DNA from: Microvirga sp. ACRRW
GTDB taxonomy: Bacteria > Pseudomonadota > Alphaproteobacteria > Rhizobiales > Beijerinckiaceae
Length of the DNA stretch: 64,000 nucleotides
Direction: 5' to 3'
Assembly: GCF_022346925.1 (NCBI RefSeq)
Contig: NZ_JAKRNJ010000003.1
Span: 310,001-374,000 of the forward strand
This document shows, piece by piece, positions 19,775 to 29,394 of the stretch. A model generated the notes under the pieces. It made no database searches and had not been told where the DNA came from. It worked only from the letters and a program-made list of their open reading frames with translations. Both the position numbers and the translations under genes were made by a program. Numbering within the stretch: position 1 is the first letter of the stretch; the number at the start of each line of letters is the position of its first letter.

Positions 19775-19806
19775 CCACTCGTTTGCCGTCATAGCCGCCC
19801 ATCGGA

Positions 19807-20271
19807 TCACTGCGCCTTCTCGTAGCGCTCCACGCTCAGCTTCTCGATTTCCGGAAATGGCTCGAAGCTGGTTTCGGAGCAGGAACCATGGATCCGGGAA
19901 CGGACGCGAATATTGCGCTGTCCTTTGCTGTCCGTCACCTCCACTTCACCGAAGGCTGTCTGGTGAATCGGGTAGAGGGGGTTTTCGATGAATCCCGTCA
20001 CGCAATAATAGGTGTAGGGCTCTCCCGAGAAGGTGCGCTTCTCGGAGGGAGCGCTGATCCGGGCATCGATGATCTTGGCTTTGAAAACGGACATCGACCC
20101 GAAGGCCCCGGTCTGCAGCAGCTGCTTGGCAATCAGGGTGCGGATATTTTCAGGCTTCAAATCCGCCGCGGTCGGGCGAAGCGCCGGAGCGGTGACGCAG
20201 CCGCTGAGTGTGCCGCAAATGGCGAGAGCGAACAGGCGAGGGAGAGACAGGCGGCAAGGCAACGGCGGCAT
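19807..20271 (-). CDS. Predicted lipoprotein of unknown function
   Basis: The 154-residue protein starts with a basic, hydrophobic signal peptide and a lipobox LSGC with Cys25, so export and lipidation are expected. The mature part contains RTFSGEPYTYYCVTGFIENP and two further cysteines (C90 and C131 region) that could form a disulfide in the periplasm. No family was recognised. It is a single minus-strand gene between a gene-poor repeat region and the MOSC gene, 58 bases downstream of the latter's stop. Confidence 0.75.
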   Translation of the reverse strand: MPPLPCRLSLPRLFALAICGTLSGCVTAPALRPTAADLKPENIRTLIAKQLLQTGAFGSMSVFKAKIIDARISAPSEKRTFSGEPYTYYCVTGFIENPLYPIHQTAFGEVEVTDSKGQRNIRVRSRIHGSCSETSFEPFPEIEKLSVERYEKAQ

Positions 20272-20329
20272 CCTCGATTAGGAATTTTCGCCAGCGATAT
20301 AACTTTGTATCGCCTTGCGCAATGAGCCG

Positions 20330-20872
20330 TCACACCCGCTCAAGCCGCCGACGTGGCTCCGGCGGCAAGGTGACGGCAATCGCATCGCCCGCGCGCACCT
20401 CACCGCTTGCCAGAACGATCCCCATCACGCCGGCCTTGCGAACAATCTGCCCCTCGCTGTCGCGGTCGAGCACGGCCTTCATGAGACCCTTCCGGAAACG
20501 GTCGATCTGGACGCAAGGATTGCGCAAGCCCGTCAGCGCAACCACGGCAAATGAGCCGATGTGCAATATCGTGCCCGCCGGGAGTGACAGCAGGTTGATG
20601 CCGCGCGTGGTGACGTTCTCGCCCAGTTCTCCGGCAGCGACGGAGAAGCCTTTTTCTGCCAGTTCGTCGAAGAGTTCGGCGTGAATGAGATGAACCTGGC
20701 GCAAGTTCGGTTGCGTGGGATCGACCTTCACGCGGGAGCGGTGCTTCACCGTCTCGCCCGCATGCGCATCGCCCTCGATGCCGAGCCCGGCAATGAGCCG
20801 GATGCTCTCCCTGTTCGCTTTCGAAAAGGAATGCGTCGCGCTGCGGCTGACGGCAAGGACGGATGCGTTCAT
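20330..20872 (-). CDS. MOSC domain-containing protein
   Basis: MOSC domains occur in molybdenum cofactor sulfurases and related sulfur-carrier proteins. The 180 residues are essentially a single MOSC domain: GIEGDAHAGETVKHRS near 31-46, GELGENVTTRGINL near 81-94, and the conserved cysteine in LTGLRNPCVQI at residue 120. No fused partner domain is present, as in stand-alone YiiM-like proteins. Activity on Mo-cofactor or on N-hydroxylated compounds cannot be assigned. Neighbouring genes do not point to a pathway. Confidence 0.88.
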   Translation of the reverse strand: MNASVLAVSRSATHSFSKANRESIRLIAGLGIEGDAHAGETVKHRSRVKVDPTQPNLRQVHLIHAELFDELAEKGFSVAAGELGENVTTRGINLLSLPAGTILHIGSFAVVALTGLRNPCVQIDRFRKGLMKAVLDRDSEGQIVRKAGVMGIVLASGEVRAGDAIAVTLPPEPRRRLERV

Positions 20873-20914
20873 GCTTGCTTTCTCGTCAGATGGTCTGCCG
20901 GAATTCGACTGCGT

Positions 20915-22294
20915 TCAAGCTGGATCCCTCATTTTCCATTCCGCGTAATCCTCCTCGAATTCCTTCGCGGTGACGGAATATCCCTCATAGTAATATTTCG
21001 CGCCGCAGCGCCCGAACGGTCCTTCGATGACCTCGAATTTCGCCGGATCGGCGCCACGAACGACCGTGCCATAGGCATAAACGCGATCCTTGTCGCGGGC
21101 GTAGCAGATGCCGAGTTGCTCGAAACTGGCGGCATCCATCTTCATCACCTCGTTGAAACGATAGATGTGCATCTTGTCGCGCGCCCAGACCCCCGCCGTG
21201 TGTGCCCCGGTGCTGTCGCGATAGCCCTCCAGCACGCGAAAGGTCTCGGGGTCAGCCTTACTCAGCTTGGTGCCTCGACAGAAGATGGTGTTCTTATCGC
21301 GTGCATAAATCTTGCTGAGCACGACGAAGTTCGCTGCATCGGCTTTGATGGGAACATCCTTCGTCCGCGTCTTGTCGTTGCCAGTTTCGCGCCAGCACGG
21401 CTGGCCCTCGACGATCACATGTCCCCATGTGATCTCGGGCGCGACGTCAGGGCGAGGATCGGGCTCTTCCGCATGTGGTTTGTTCCACCACCGCTCAGGG
21501 TTCGGATCATGCCGGCGGAGCGCGTTGCGTGCCGCCTCGTGGTGCGCAATCGTCAGGAACCTTTCGCGATCCTTGGCCGAACTCCGCGAGTTCCGCCAGT
21601 AAAGGCCTGTGACATCGGCTGCGACGTATTGATTGTCGCTCAGGACGACGAAGGTTGCCGGATCGGAATCCTGCAGTTCTATTTCCTCGAAATAAGCCGC
21701 GCGCTTGTCGCAGCTGTAGGATACCGGAACCTCCGGGCCGAGGACTGTTGCAGGCCGCCATGTTGCGGGATCAGCGCCCTTGATCGGCACGCCCGTGTAG
21801 TAGACGCGTTTATTGTCCCTCGCGATGCAGCGTGAGGCGATGACGATTTCGAAGCTCGCGACATCCGCGCCCTGGAGCAATGTGCCGTTGAAGGCGATGC
21901 GCTTGCCGTCGCAGGCGTAAGCGCCGCCGAGAAGACGCGTCGTGTCCGGATTAAGACGCGCGACCTTCACCAGCTCCCAGGTCTTTGCCCGCAAATTCAT
22001 GCGCAGCGCCCAAACCGCTGTATTGTCGACAGCGTAGCGAGGGCGCAGCCAAGGATCGTCGCTTTCCGAGTAGCCGATCCACTTGAAACTCGCCGGATCG
22101 GCGCCCGCGACCGGCTCGTCATACATATAGATCGCTTCTTTATCGCGCCCGACATTCTTGTCGATAGCCTCGAACGCATCGAGATCGCGGATGGTGAGGG
22201 GCCACAGCTTATCGCCCATTCCACGAAGAACGATCCCTTCCGGCGTGCGGAAATAATGGCTGGTCTCTCCGTCTATCGTGAGAATGGGCTGCAT
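20915..22294 (-). CDS. DKNYY-repeat protein, function unknown
   Basis: The protein of about 459 residues is built from degenerate repeats with the pattern A-R-D-K-x-x-V-Y followed by G-x-x-I/V-x-G-A-D-P-x-x-F. Clear copies are IARDNKRVYYTGVPIKGADP, YARDKNTIFCRGTKLSKADP and YARDKDRVYAYGTVVRGADP. Such DKNYY proteins occur as intracellular or surface proteins and are often linked to polymorphic toxin immunity or unknown roles; no signal peptide is present here. I start at the ATG at 22294 after AAAGAGAA; a GTG at 22324 is possible. No toxin gene is adjacent. Confidence 0.75.
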   Translation of the reverse strand: MQPILTIDGETSHYFRTPEGIVLRGMGDKLWPLTIRDLDAFEAIDKNVGRDKEAIYMYDEPVAGADPASFKWIGYSESDDPWLRPRYAVDNTAVWALRMNLRAKTWELVKVARLNPDTTRLLGGAYACDGKRIAFNGTLLQGADVASFEIVIASRCIARDNKRVYYTGVPIKGADPATWRPATVLGPEVPVSYSCDKRAAYFEEIELQDSDPATFVVLSDNQYVAADVTGLYWRNSRSSAKDRERFLTIAHHEAARNALRRHDPNPERWWNKPHAEEPDPRPDVAPEITWGHVIVEGQPCWRETGNDKTRTKDVPIKADAANFVVLSKIYARDKNTIFCRGTKLSKADPETFRVLEGYRDSTGAHTAGVWARDKMHIYRFNEVMKMDAASFEQLGICYARDKDRVYAYGTVVRGADPAKFEVIEGPFGRCGAKYYYEGYSVTAKEFEEDYAEWKMRDPA

Positions 22295-22393
22295 GATGTT
22301 CTCTTTGCTGAACTCGACAGGCACTTACGGTAGCGCACACGCCTTCAACGCTGCAACATTGCGCAACTAGATGAGAGGGGGCGGGAGTTTCTG

Positions 22394-22425
22394 AAACGAA
22401 AATGGCCGGGACGAGCCCGGCCATT
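22394..22425 (-). terminator. Probable terminator of argG
   Basis: AATGGCCGGG and CCCGGCCATT form a 10-bp stem with a short loop; on the minus strand a T-rich tail (TTTTCGTTTC) follows. It lies about 25 bases after the argG stop. Confidence 0.75.
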
Positions 22426-22447
22426 CCGCAATCGTTTTTGATGAACC

Positions 22448-23680
<1,233 letters not shown>

Positions 23681-23850
23681 GGTCGATGTTCCAATGATAG
23701 GGTGCTCGCGAATTAGCGGGGAAGCCCTTCGAGTGCAACGGCAAAAGCTTAAAGCGCGCGATATGCTCGCCAGGCATCCCTGCCCATCCAAAGGGATGCC
23801 TGTCCAAGGGCGGGGGGATGCTTTAGCTCCCTTGTCAGCAGGAGAGGTTC

Positions 23851-24480
23851 ATGCAGCGTCGCCCGATTTTCGAGTTCTGGTACGAATTCGCGTCCACCTA
23901 TTCCTATCTTGCCGCCATGCGCATCGAGCGGCTGGCGGAGGAGGTGGGCGTGGAGGTCGTGTGGCGGCCGTTCCTGCTGGGCCCCATCTTCCAGGCGCAG
24001 GGCTTGGATAACTCGCCTTTCAACGTCTACCCCGACAAGGGCCGCTACATGTGGCGCGACATGGAGCGTGAGGCCGTGCGCGTCGGGCTGCCGTTCTACC
24101 GGCCAAAGAGCTTTCCCCAGAACAGCCTGCTGGCCGCCCGCATCGCCGCCCTCGGCACGGAGACCGGCTGGACACCGATTTTCACCAAGGCCGTCTACAT
24201 GGCCGAGTTCGGCGAAGGACGGGATATTTCCGATCGGGAGATTCTTGTCGGCATCCTCGACGGCCTCGGGCTCGACCCTGAAGGCATCATCGCCGAGGCT
24301 CAGTCCGACGCCAACAAGATGCGCCTGCGCCGGATGAGCGAGGAGGCCCAATCCCGTGGCGTCTTCGGAGCGCCCACCTTCTTCGCCGAGGACGGGGAGA
24401 TGTTCTGGGGCAACGACCGGCTGGAGCAGGCGCTCGAATGGGCCGTCACGCAGGCCCGACGCTCGGAGATTCCTCTCTGA
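23851..24480 (+). CDS. DsbA-family 2-hydroxychromene-2-carboxylate isomerase-like protein
   Basis: The 209 residues match the kappa-GST/HCCA isomerase branch of the DsbA fold: FEFWYEFASTYSYLAAMRIE at the N-terminus with the catalytic Ser in place of a CxxC, an inserted helical domain, and SRGVFGAPTFFAEDGEMFWGNDRL at the C-terminus. HCCA isomerases act in naphthalene degradation with glutathione, but many chromosomal relatives are general GST-like proteins. No aromatic-degradation genes lie nearby, so the exact role is open. The ATG at 23851 follows CAGGAGAGG. Confidence 0.88.
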   Translation: MQRRPIFEFWYEFASTYSYLAAMRIERLAEEVGVEVVWRPFLLGPIFQAQGLDNSPFNVYPDKGRYMWRDMEREAVRVGLPFYRPKSFPQNSLLAARIAALGTETGWTPIFTKAVYMAEFGEGRDISDREILVGILDGLGLDPEGIIAEAQSDANKMRLRRMSEEAQSRGVFGAPTFFAEDGEMFWGNDRLEQALEWAVTQARRSEIPL

Positions 24481-24743
24481 GAGGCGCTGCCTTCTTTTCC
24501 GTGAATGCGGATATGTCGATAAATTTGCAATAAAATCAAGATCTTATGCCTCGCCGGGCATTGGCTGAGGCACCCTGTTTAGGTCAGGGTATTTGACCAA
24601 ACGTCATGCGGGGCGTATGCCCCAGGCATCATAAAGCCGCAGCGGAACGCCAACGCTGCCGCATCCCTCCAAAATCGAAAGCCTTTCAGGCCATGCGCTC
24701 TCCCGGCGCGGGGAATGCATGCATTATTGGAAAGTCCTGTTTC

Positions 24744-26054
24744 ATGCTGATGCAGAATAGCCTTGCGGATCGCAGGCAGCGGTTGAAATCGATCATCGGC
24801 GGCTCCGCCGGCAACATGGTCGAATGGTACGACTGGTACGTCTATTCCGCCTTCACTCTCTATTTCGCCCCGATCTTCTTCCCCAAGGGCGACCAGACCG
24901 CCCAGCTCCTGAACGCGGCGGCCGTTTTCGCGGTGGGCTTCCTCATGCGCCCCATCGGCGCGTGGATCATGGGCATCTACGCGGATCGCAAGGGCCGCAA
25001 GGCTGGCCTCACTCTTTCCGTTACGCTCATGTGTACGGGCTCGCTGATGATCGCGGTGACGCCCGGCTATGACAGCATCGGCGTGTTTGCTCCCGTCATC
25101 CTGGTTTTCGCGCGCCTGATTCAGGGCATCAGCGTCGGCGGCGAATACGGCGCCAGCGCCACCTATTTGAGCGAGATGGCCGGCAAGAGCCGTCGCGGAT
25201 TCTTCTCCAGCTTCCAGTACGTCACGCTCATCTCCGGTCAGCTTCTGGCGCTCGGAGTCCTGCTGATCCTACAGCAGGCGATGCCCGAGCAGGATCTGGA
25301 AAGCTGGGGCTGGCGCATTCCGTTCTTCATCGGCGGCGTGCTCGCGGTTCTGGTGTTCTATCTCCGCCGCGGCCTCTCGGAGACGCAGTCCTACAAGAAC
25401 GCGCAAGGGGCCCAGAACAAGGACGGGAAGGCTCCGCGCTCCAGCGGTCTCGCACTGTTCACCAAATATCCGCGCGAGGCTTTTACCGTCATTGCGCTCA
25501 CCGCAGGCGGCACGCTCGCCTTCTATGCCTACACCACCTACCTGCAGAAGTTCCTGGTCAACACGTCGGGCTTCAGCCGCGAATCCGCCAGCCAGATCAC
25601 AGCTGCGGCGCTGTTCGTGTTCATGGCGATCCAGCCTTTGGCGGGCGCGCTGTCCGACCGCATCGGCCGCAAGCCCCTGATGGTGGGCTTCGGCGTGCTC
25701 GGCGTGCTGTTCACCTACCTGATCTTCTCGACGCTCGCCGGCACCACCAACCCCTACACCGCCTTCGCGCTGGTGCTGGGCGCGCTGGTGATCGTCACCG
25801 GCTACACCTCCATCAACGCGGTGGTGAAGGCGGAGATGTTTCCGGCCCATATCCGCGCGCTCGGCGTGGCATTGCCCTATGCCATCGCCAACACGGTGTT
25901 CGGCGGAACGGCGGAATACGTGGCGCTCTGGTTCAAGCAGGCCGGCCACGAATACGGCTTCTTCATCTACGTGACGATCATGATCGCCCTGTCCCTCATC
26001 GTGTACCTGCGCATGAAGGACACCCGCACGCACAGCCTCATTCACGAGGACTAA
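24744..26054 (+). CDS. MFS transporter of the metabolite:H+ symporter type
   Basis: The protein of about 436 residues has twelve predicted helices and the MHS hallmarks: GGSAGNMVEWYDWYVYS at the start, RPIGAWIMGIYADRKGRK (loop 2-3 motif), RLIQGISVGGEYGAS and a second DRIGRKPLM after helix 8. Members such as KgtP, ProP and ShiA import 2-oxoglutarate, betaine, shikimate and similar compounds with protons. The opening residues resemble 2-oxoglutarate permeases, but the substrate is not certain. I start at the ATG at 24744 after GGAAAG; ATG 24750 is an alternative. The 260 bases upstream have no gene. Confidence 0.88.
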   Translation: MLMQNSLADRRQRLKSIIGGSAGNMVEWYDWYVYSAFTLYFAPIFFPKGDQTAQLLNAAAVFAVGFLMRPIGAWIMGIYADRKGRKAGLTLSVTLMCTGSLMIAVTPGYDSIGVFAPVILVFARLIQGISVGGEYGASATYLSEMAGKSRRGFFSSFQYVTLISGQLLALGVLLILQQAMPEQDLESWGWRIPFFIGGVLAVLVFYLRRGLSETQSYKNAQGAQNKDGKAPRSSGLALFTKYPREAFTVIALTAGGTLAFYAYTTYLQKFLVNTSGFSRESASQITAAALFVFMAIQPLAGALSDRIGRKPLMVGFGVLGVLFTYLIFSTLAGTTNPYTAFALVLGALVIVTGYTSINAVVKAEMFPAHIRALGVALPYAIANTVFGGTAEYVALWFKQAGHEYGFFIYVTIMIALSLIVYLRMKDTRTHSLIHED

Positions 26055-26143
26055 AAGTCCCCATTCAAGTTGTGTCCCGCGTCGCACCCTCGCTGCTCCG
26101 GCAGCGGGGGTGTTTTATTTCCGCTGACCGTTCCTTCTTGGCA

Positions 26144-26638
26144 TTACGCAGAAGCGGTCGCTTCGTGGGCGAGGGGATGAGCGCCGGATGGATCCTCACC
26201 GAAGCGATTGGGGCCTATCGTGCCGCGCCGGAAGAAAAGCTCGATCAGGAACCAGAGATTCGCGATGAGCAGGGCAAGAGCAAGAAGGAGGAACACAGTC
26301 GGATGGGTTCTTTCCAACTGCTCTGCAAAATAGCCGCCCAAGTTGATTCCGAAGGATGCAATGAGCCACCAGCCCGAGCGGTTTCGATCATGATAGCGCC
26401 GGATGACCATGGCGTAATTGGCGATCACGATGATCAAGATCAGGCCAGCGGTGGCATAGCCTGCAAATCTGAAACCCTGCGAGGCCAGAAAAATACCGGC
26501 GACCATAAGGAAGAGGCCGATGTAGCTGATCTGCAACCATCGCCTCAGGAAGTCCTTTCGGCTTGTGCGACCGGCAATTGAGAACTGAGACAGGATGAAA
26601 TCACGCACAGGGATATTCCAGGAGACGGGTAGGCGCAT
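26144..26638 (-). CDS. DUF805-family membrane protein
   Basis: The 164-residue protein has four hydrophobic helices and the DUF805 signatures GRTSRKDF near the N-terminus, IRRYHDRNRSGWW in the centre and RRGTIGPNRFGEDP after the last helix. DUF805 proteins are common small inner-membrane proteins with no assigned activity. The ATG at 26638 lacks a clear ribosome site, so the start could be slightly downstream. It is convergent with the MFS gene and followed on its 5' side by the rpsA leader region. Confidence 0.82.
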   Translation of the reverse strand: MRLPVSWNIPVRDFILSQFSIAGRTSRKDFLRRWLQISYIGLFLMVAGIFLASQGFRFAGYATAGLILIIVIANYAMVIRRYHDRNRSGWWLIASFGINLGGYFAEQLERTHPTVFLLLALALLIANLWFLIELFFRRGTIGPNRFGEDPSGAHPLAHEATASA

Positions 26639-27022
26639 GAAACTTTATATCAACCGAAAGGTGGGTGCCGCAATGGCTTTGTCGCACACAATCCCGGCCG
26701 CTGAAAAAGGCTGGAGATGCGAGCCGGAGGTAAATCCTTGAAAGCCTTGTGATCCAAGGCCATTTGGGATAAAGGAACGCCCATCCGACAGATATTGACG
26801 GTCTTACCCGATGCAGGATGTCTCATCCGCATCGTGTCAGCGTTCCGCTAAGGTCTTGACGATAATAACGTTTCCATCCGCCGGTGATGCACCGGCCCGC
26901 TTTCGAGCGGTATGCCTTGGACATGGCCCTGGAGGGGCGTCCCTGGCAGCGGCGGCTGGGAACGGCCCGTTCACACGAGCCGCCGGTGTCGCCCCTTAAA
27001 CGAGGGCCATTCAGGAGAACCT
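26639..27022. other. Gene-free region upstream of rpsA, probable promoter and leader
   Basis: These 384 bases hold no convincing gene. The last 150 bases contain several inverted GC-rich segments (for example CCGGTGATGCACCGG near 26880), and a TTGACGATAATAACG stretch at 26856-26870 offers promoter-like hexamers. rpsA genes are often controlled through their leader by S1 itself, so a structured leader is plausible, but no known class was recognised. Confidence 0.4.
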
Positions 27023-28720
27023 ATGTCTGCAGCTTTCCAGCAGCCGAGCCGTGAAGATTTCGCCGCTCTGCTCGAAGAATCCTTCCTCACGAACGAGATC
27101 AGCGAAGGCTCGGTTGTGAAGGGTAAGGTGGTCGCCATCGAGAAGGATGTCGCGGTCATCGATATCGGCGCCAAGACCGAAGGTCGCGTCGCTCTGAAAG
27201 AATTCACCGGCCCCAATCGCGAGCGTGAACTGAACGTCGGCGATGAGGTCGAAGTTTATGTCGAGCGCATCGAGAATGCGCTGGGCGAAGCCGTCATCTC
27301 GCGCGACAAGGCTCGCCGCGAAGAGTCGTGGGTGAAGCTCGAGAAGGCCTTCGAGGCCCAGGAGCGCGTCAACGGCACCATCTTCAACCAGGTGAAGGGC
27401 GGCTACACCGTCGACCTCGACGGCGCCGTGGCGTTCCTGCCCCGCTCCCAGGTCGATATCCGCCCCGTGCGCGACGTCACCCCGCTCATGGGCGTGGCTC
27501 AGCCGTTCCAGATCCTCAAGATGGACCGCCGCCGCGGCAACATCGTCGTGTCGCGCCGCACGGTTCTCGAAGAGAGCCGCGCCGAGCAGCGCTCCGAGCT
27601 CGTGGCCAACCTCGAAGAGGGTCAGGTCATCGACGGCGTGGTCAAGAACATCACCGAGTACGGTGCGTTCGTTGATCTCGGCGGCATCGACGGCCTGCTG
27701 CACGTCACCGACATGGCATGGCGCCGCGTGAACCACCCGTCCGAGGTCGTAACCATCGGCCAGACGGTGAAGGTGAAGATCATCAAGATCAACCACGAGA
27801 CGCACCGCATCTCGCTCGGCATCAAGCAGCTGCTCGCCGATCCGTGGGAGGGCATCGCCGCCCGCTACCCGGTCGACGCCAAGCTGAAGGGCCGCGTCAC
27901 GAACATCACCGATTACGGTGCGTTCGTCGAGCTGGAGCCGGGCATTGAAGGCCTGATCCACGTCTCCGAGATGTCCTGGACGAAGAAGAACGTTCACCCC
28001 GGCAAGATCATCTCCACTTCGCAGGAAGTTGAGGTCGTGATCCTCGAGGTCGATCAGGTGAAGCGCCGCATCTCGCTGGGTCTGAAGCAGACGCTGCAGA
28101 ATCCGTGGGAAGCCTTCGCCGAGAAGCACCCTGTCGGCTCCGAAGTCGAGGGCGAAGTGAAGAACAAGACCGAGTTCGGTCTCTTCATCGGTCTCGAGAA
28201 CGACGTCGACGGCATGGTCCACCTCTCGGATCTCGACTGGAACCGTCCGGGCGAGCAGGTCATCGACGAGTTCAAGAAGGGCGACATGGTTCGCGCTCAG
28301 GTTCTCGACGTCGACGTGGAGAAGGAGCGCATCTCGCTCGGCATCAAGCAGATGGCTGGCGACCCCTTCGCCGAAGCTGGCGAGTTCAAGAAGGGCCAGA
28401 TCGTCACCTGCGAGGTTCTCGAGGTGAAGGACGGCGGCCTGGAGGTGAAGATCGTCGATACCGACCTCACCACCTTCATCAAGCGTTCCGAGCTTGCTCG
28501 CGATCGCGGCGACCAGCGTCCGGAGCGTTTCGCTGCCGGTGAGAAGCTCGACGCCCGCGTCACGCAGTTCGACCGCAAGGCCCGCCGCGTCACCGTCTCC
28601 ATCAAGGCCCTTGAGGTCGCTGAGGAGAAGGAAGCCATGGCTCAGTACGGCTCGGCCGACTCGGGAGCGTCGCTCGGCGACATCCTGGGCGCCGCCCTCA
28701 ACAAGGCCGGCAAGAAGTAA
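27023..28720 (+). CDS. rpsA: 30S ribosomal protein S1
   Basis: S1 binds mRNA and the 30S platform and is needed to translate most mRNAs. The 565 residues contain six S1 (OB-fold) repeats; the strongly conserved third to sixth show VKNITEYGAFVDLGG, VTNITDYGAFVELEP and similar. The ATG at 27023 is supported by AGGAG at 27013-27017; a frame extending to 26912 is rejected as leader. It ends at a strong terminator. In many proteobacteria cmk lies directly upstream; here it is replaced by a DUF805 gene on the other strand. Confidence 0.97.
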   Translation: MSAAFQQPSREDFAALLEESFLTNEISEGSVVKGKVVAIEKDVAVIDIGAKTEGRVALKEFTGPNRERELNVGDEVEVYVERIENALGEAVISRDKARREESWVKLEKAFEAQERVNGTIFNQVKGGYTVDLDGAVAFLPRSQVDIRPVRDVTPLMGVAQPFQILKMDRRRGNIVVSRRTVLEESRAEQRSELVANLEEGQVIDGVVKNITEYGAFVDLGGIDGLLHVTDMAWRRVNHPSEVVTIGQTVKVKIIKINHETHRISLGIKQLLADPWEGIAARYPVDAKLKGRVTNITDYGAFVELEPGIEGLIHVSEMSWTKKNVHPGKIISTSQEVEVVILEVDQVKRRISLGLKQTLQNPWEAFAEKHPVGSEVEGEVKNKTEFGLFIGLENDVDGMVHLSDLDWNRPGEQVIDEFKKGDMVRAQVLDVDVEKERISLGIKQMAGDPFAEAGEFKKGQIVTCEVLEVKDGGLEVKIVDTDLTTFIKRSELARDRGDQRPERFAAGEKLDARVTQFDRKARRVTVSIKALEVAEEKEAMAQYGSADSGASLGDILGAALNKAGKK

Positions 28721-28748
28721 TCGGGCTCTGATTTTTCAGACCTGATGG

Positions 28749-28778
28749 ATCCCCGGGCTCCGGCCCGGGGATTTTTTT
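28749..28778 (+). terminator. Intrinsic terminator of rpsA
   Basis: ATCCCCGGGC and GCCCGGGGAT form a long GC stem followed by seven T residues, about 30 bases after the rpsA stop. Confidence 0.93.
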
Positions 28779-28803
28779 GTCCGGGTGTGGGCATTCGAAA
28801 AAT

Positions 28804-29223
28804 TCAAAGGCTTCTGCTGATGAGTGTCACCCGCCCATCTTTCTTCGAGAGGCACACGTAAGGGTGTCCTCCACCTTTCCGCGGCAGTCGATCCTTAGCC
28901 GATACCCCAGGCGGAAAGAGAGCACGATCAACGCACCATTCCTCATTGCGGCTATCGAACGTCGCTTCATAAGGCTCAGGATATTCCACGGCCCCCGCGC
29001 CGTAGCGCTCTTTGAGGATCGCCATTCCGACAGTGTAAGCGGTGGTGGCATCGGGCAGGATGTCGCTCACGTCCGAGCATGAAGTCGGCGCTCCCCGTCG
29101 CTCCGGAGCGATCTGACAGGCCACGTTGAGCTTGGTGGCGCTCGTCGTATTGGCGTCTTGCGCCCATCCGGCTTCAGGAATGAGCAGAAGGCCGAGCCAA
29201 AGGGCGGTTGCGTAAAATTTCAT
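28804..29223 (-). CDS. Small secreted protein of unknown function
   Basis: The 139-residue product begins with a classical signal peptide (MKFYATALWLGLLLIPEAGWAQ, processed in two parts here: hydrophobic ALWLGLLLIP then cleavage after AGWA). The mature part has four cysteines (in VACQI, TSCSDV, EWCVDR and YVCLS) that could form two disulfides in the periplasm. I start at the ATG at 29223, which follows CGGAG; the frame stays open 48 codons further upstream but that part reads as non-coding. The family was not recognised. It is convergent with rpsA and divergent from sppA. Confidence 0.75.
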   Translation of the reverse strand: MKFYATALWLGLLLIPEAGWAQDANTTSATKLNVACQIAPERRGAPTSCSDVSDILPDATTAYTVGMAILKERYGAGAVEYPEPYEATFDSRNEEWCVDRALFPPGVSAKDRLPRKGGGHPYVCLSKKDGRVTLISRSL

Positions 29224-29394
29224 GGCAAGCTCCGAGGGCGACGATCCAATATAACACGATGCACTCGAGGGCGAACAAACGCGATAACGATATGAGCGTG
29301 CGGCTTTTTTATTGGTCGCCTCCCTTGCCGCCCTATCTGCCTTCGCAATAGGGTGCAGCCTCTCCATCAGTGAACCGAGTTAAGAGACGAACCG

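Noticed and set aside
24481-24743. Possible regulatory RNA before the MFS gene
   Set aside because: Several short inverted repeats are present (for example around 24560-24600 and 24612-24630), but no known class or terminator-like switch was recognised.
26650-26832. 60-codon minus-strand frame upstream of rpsA
   Set aside because: No ribosome site, mixed composition, and likely part of the non-coding leader region.
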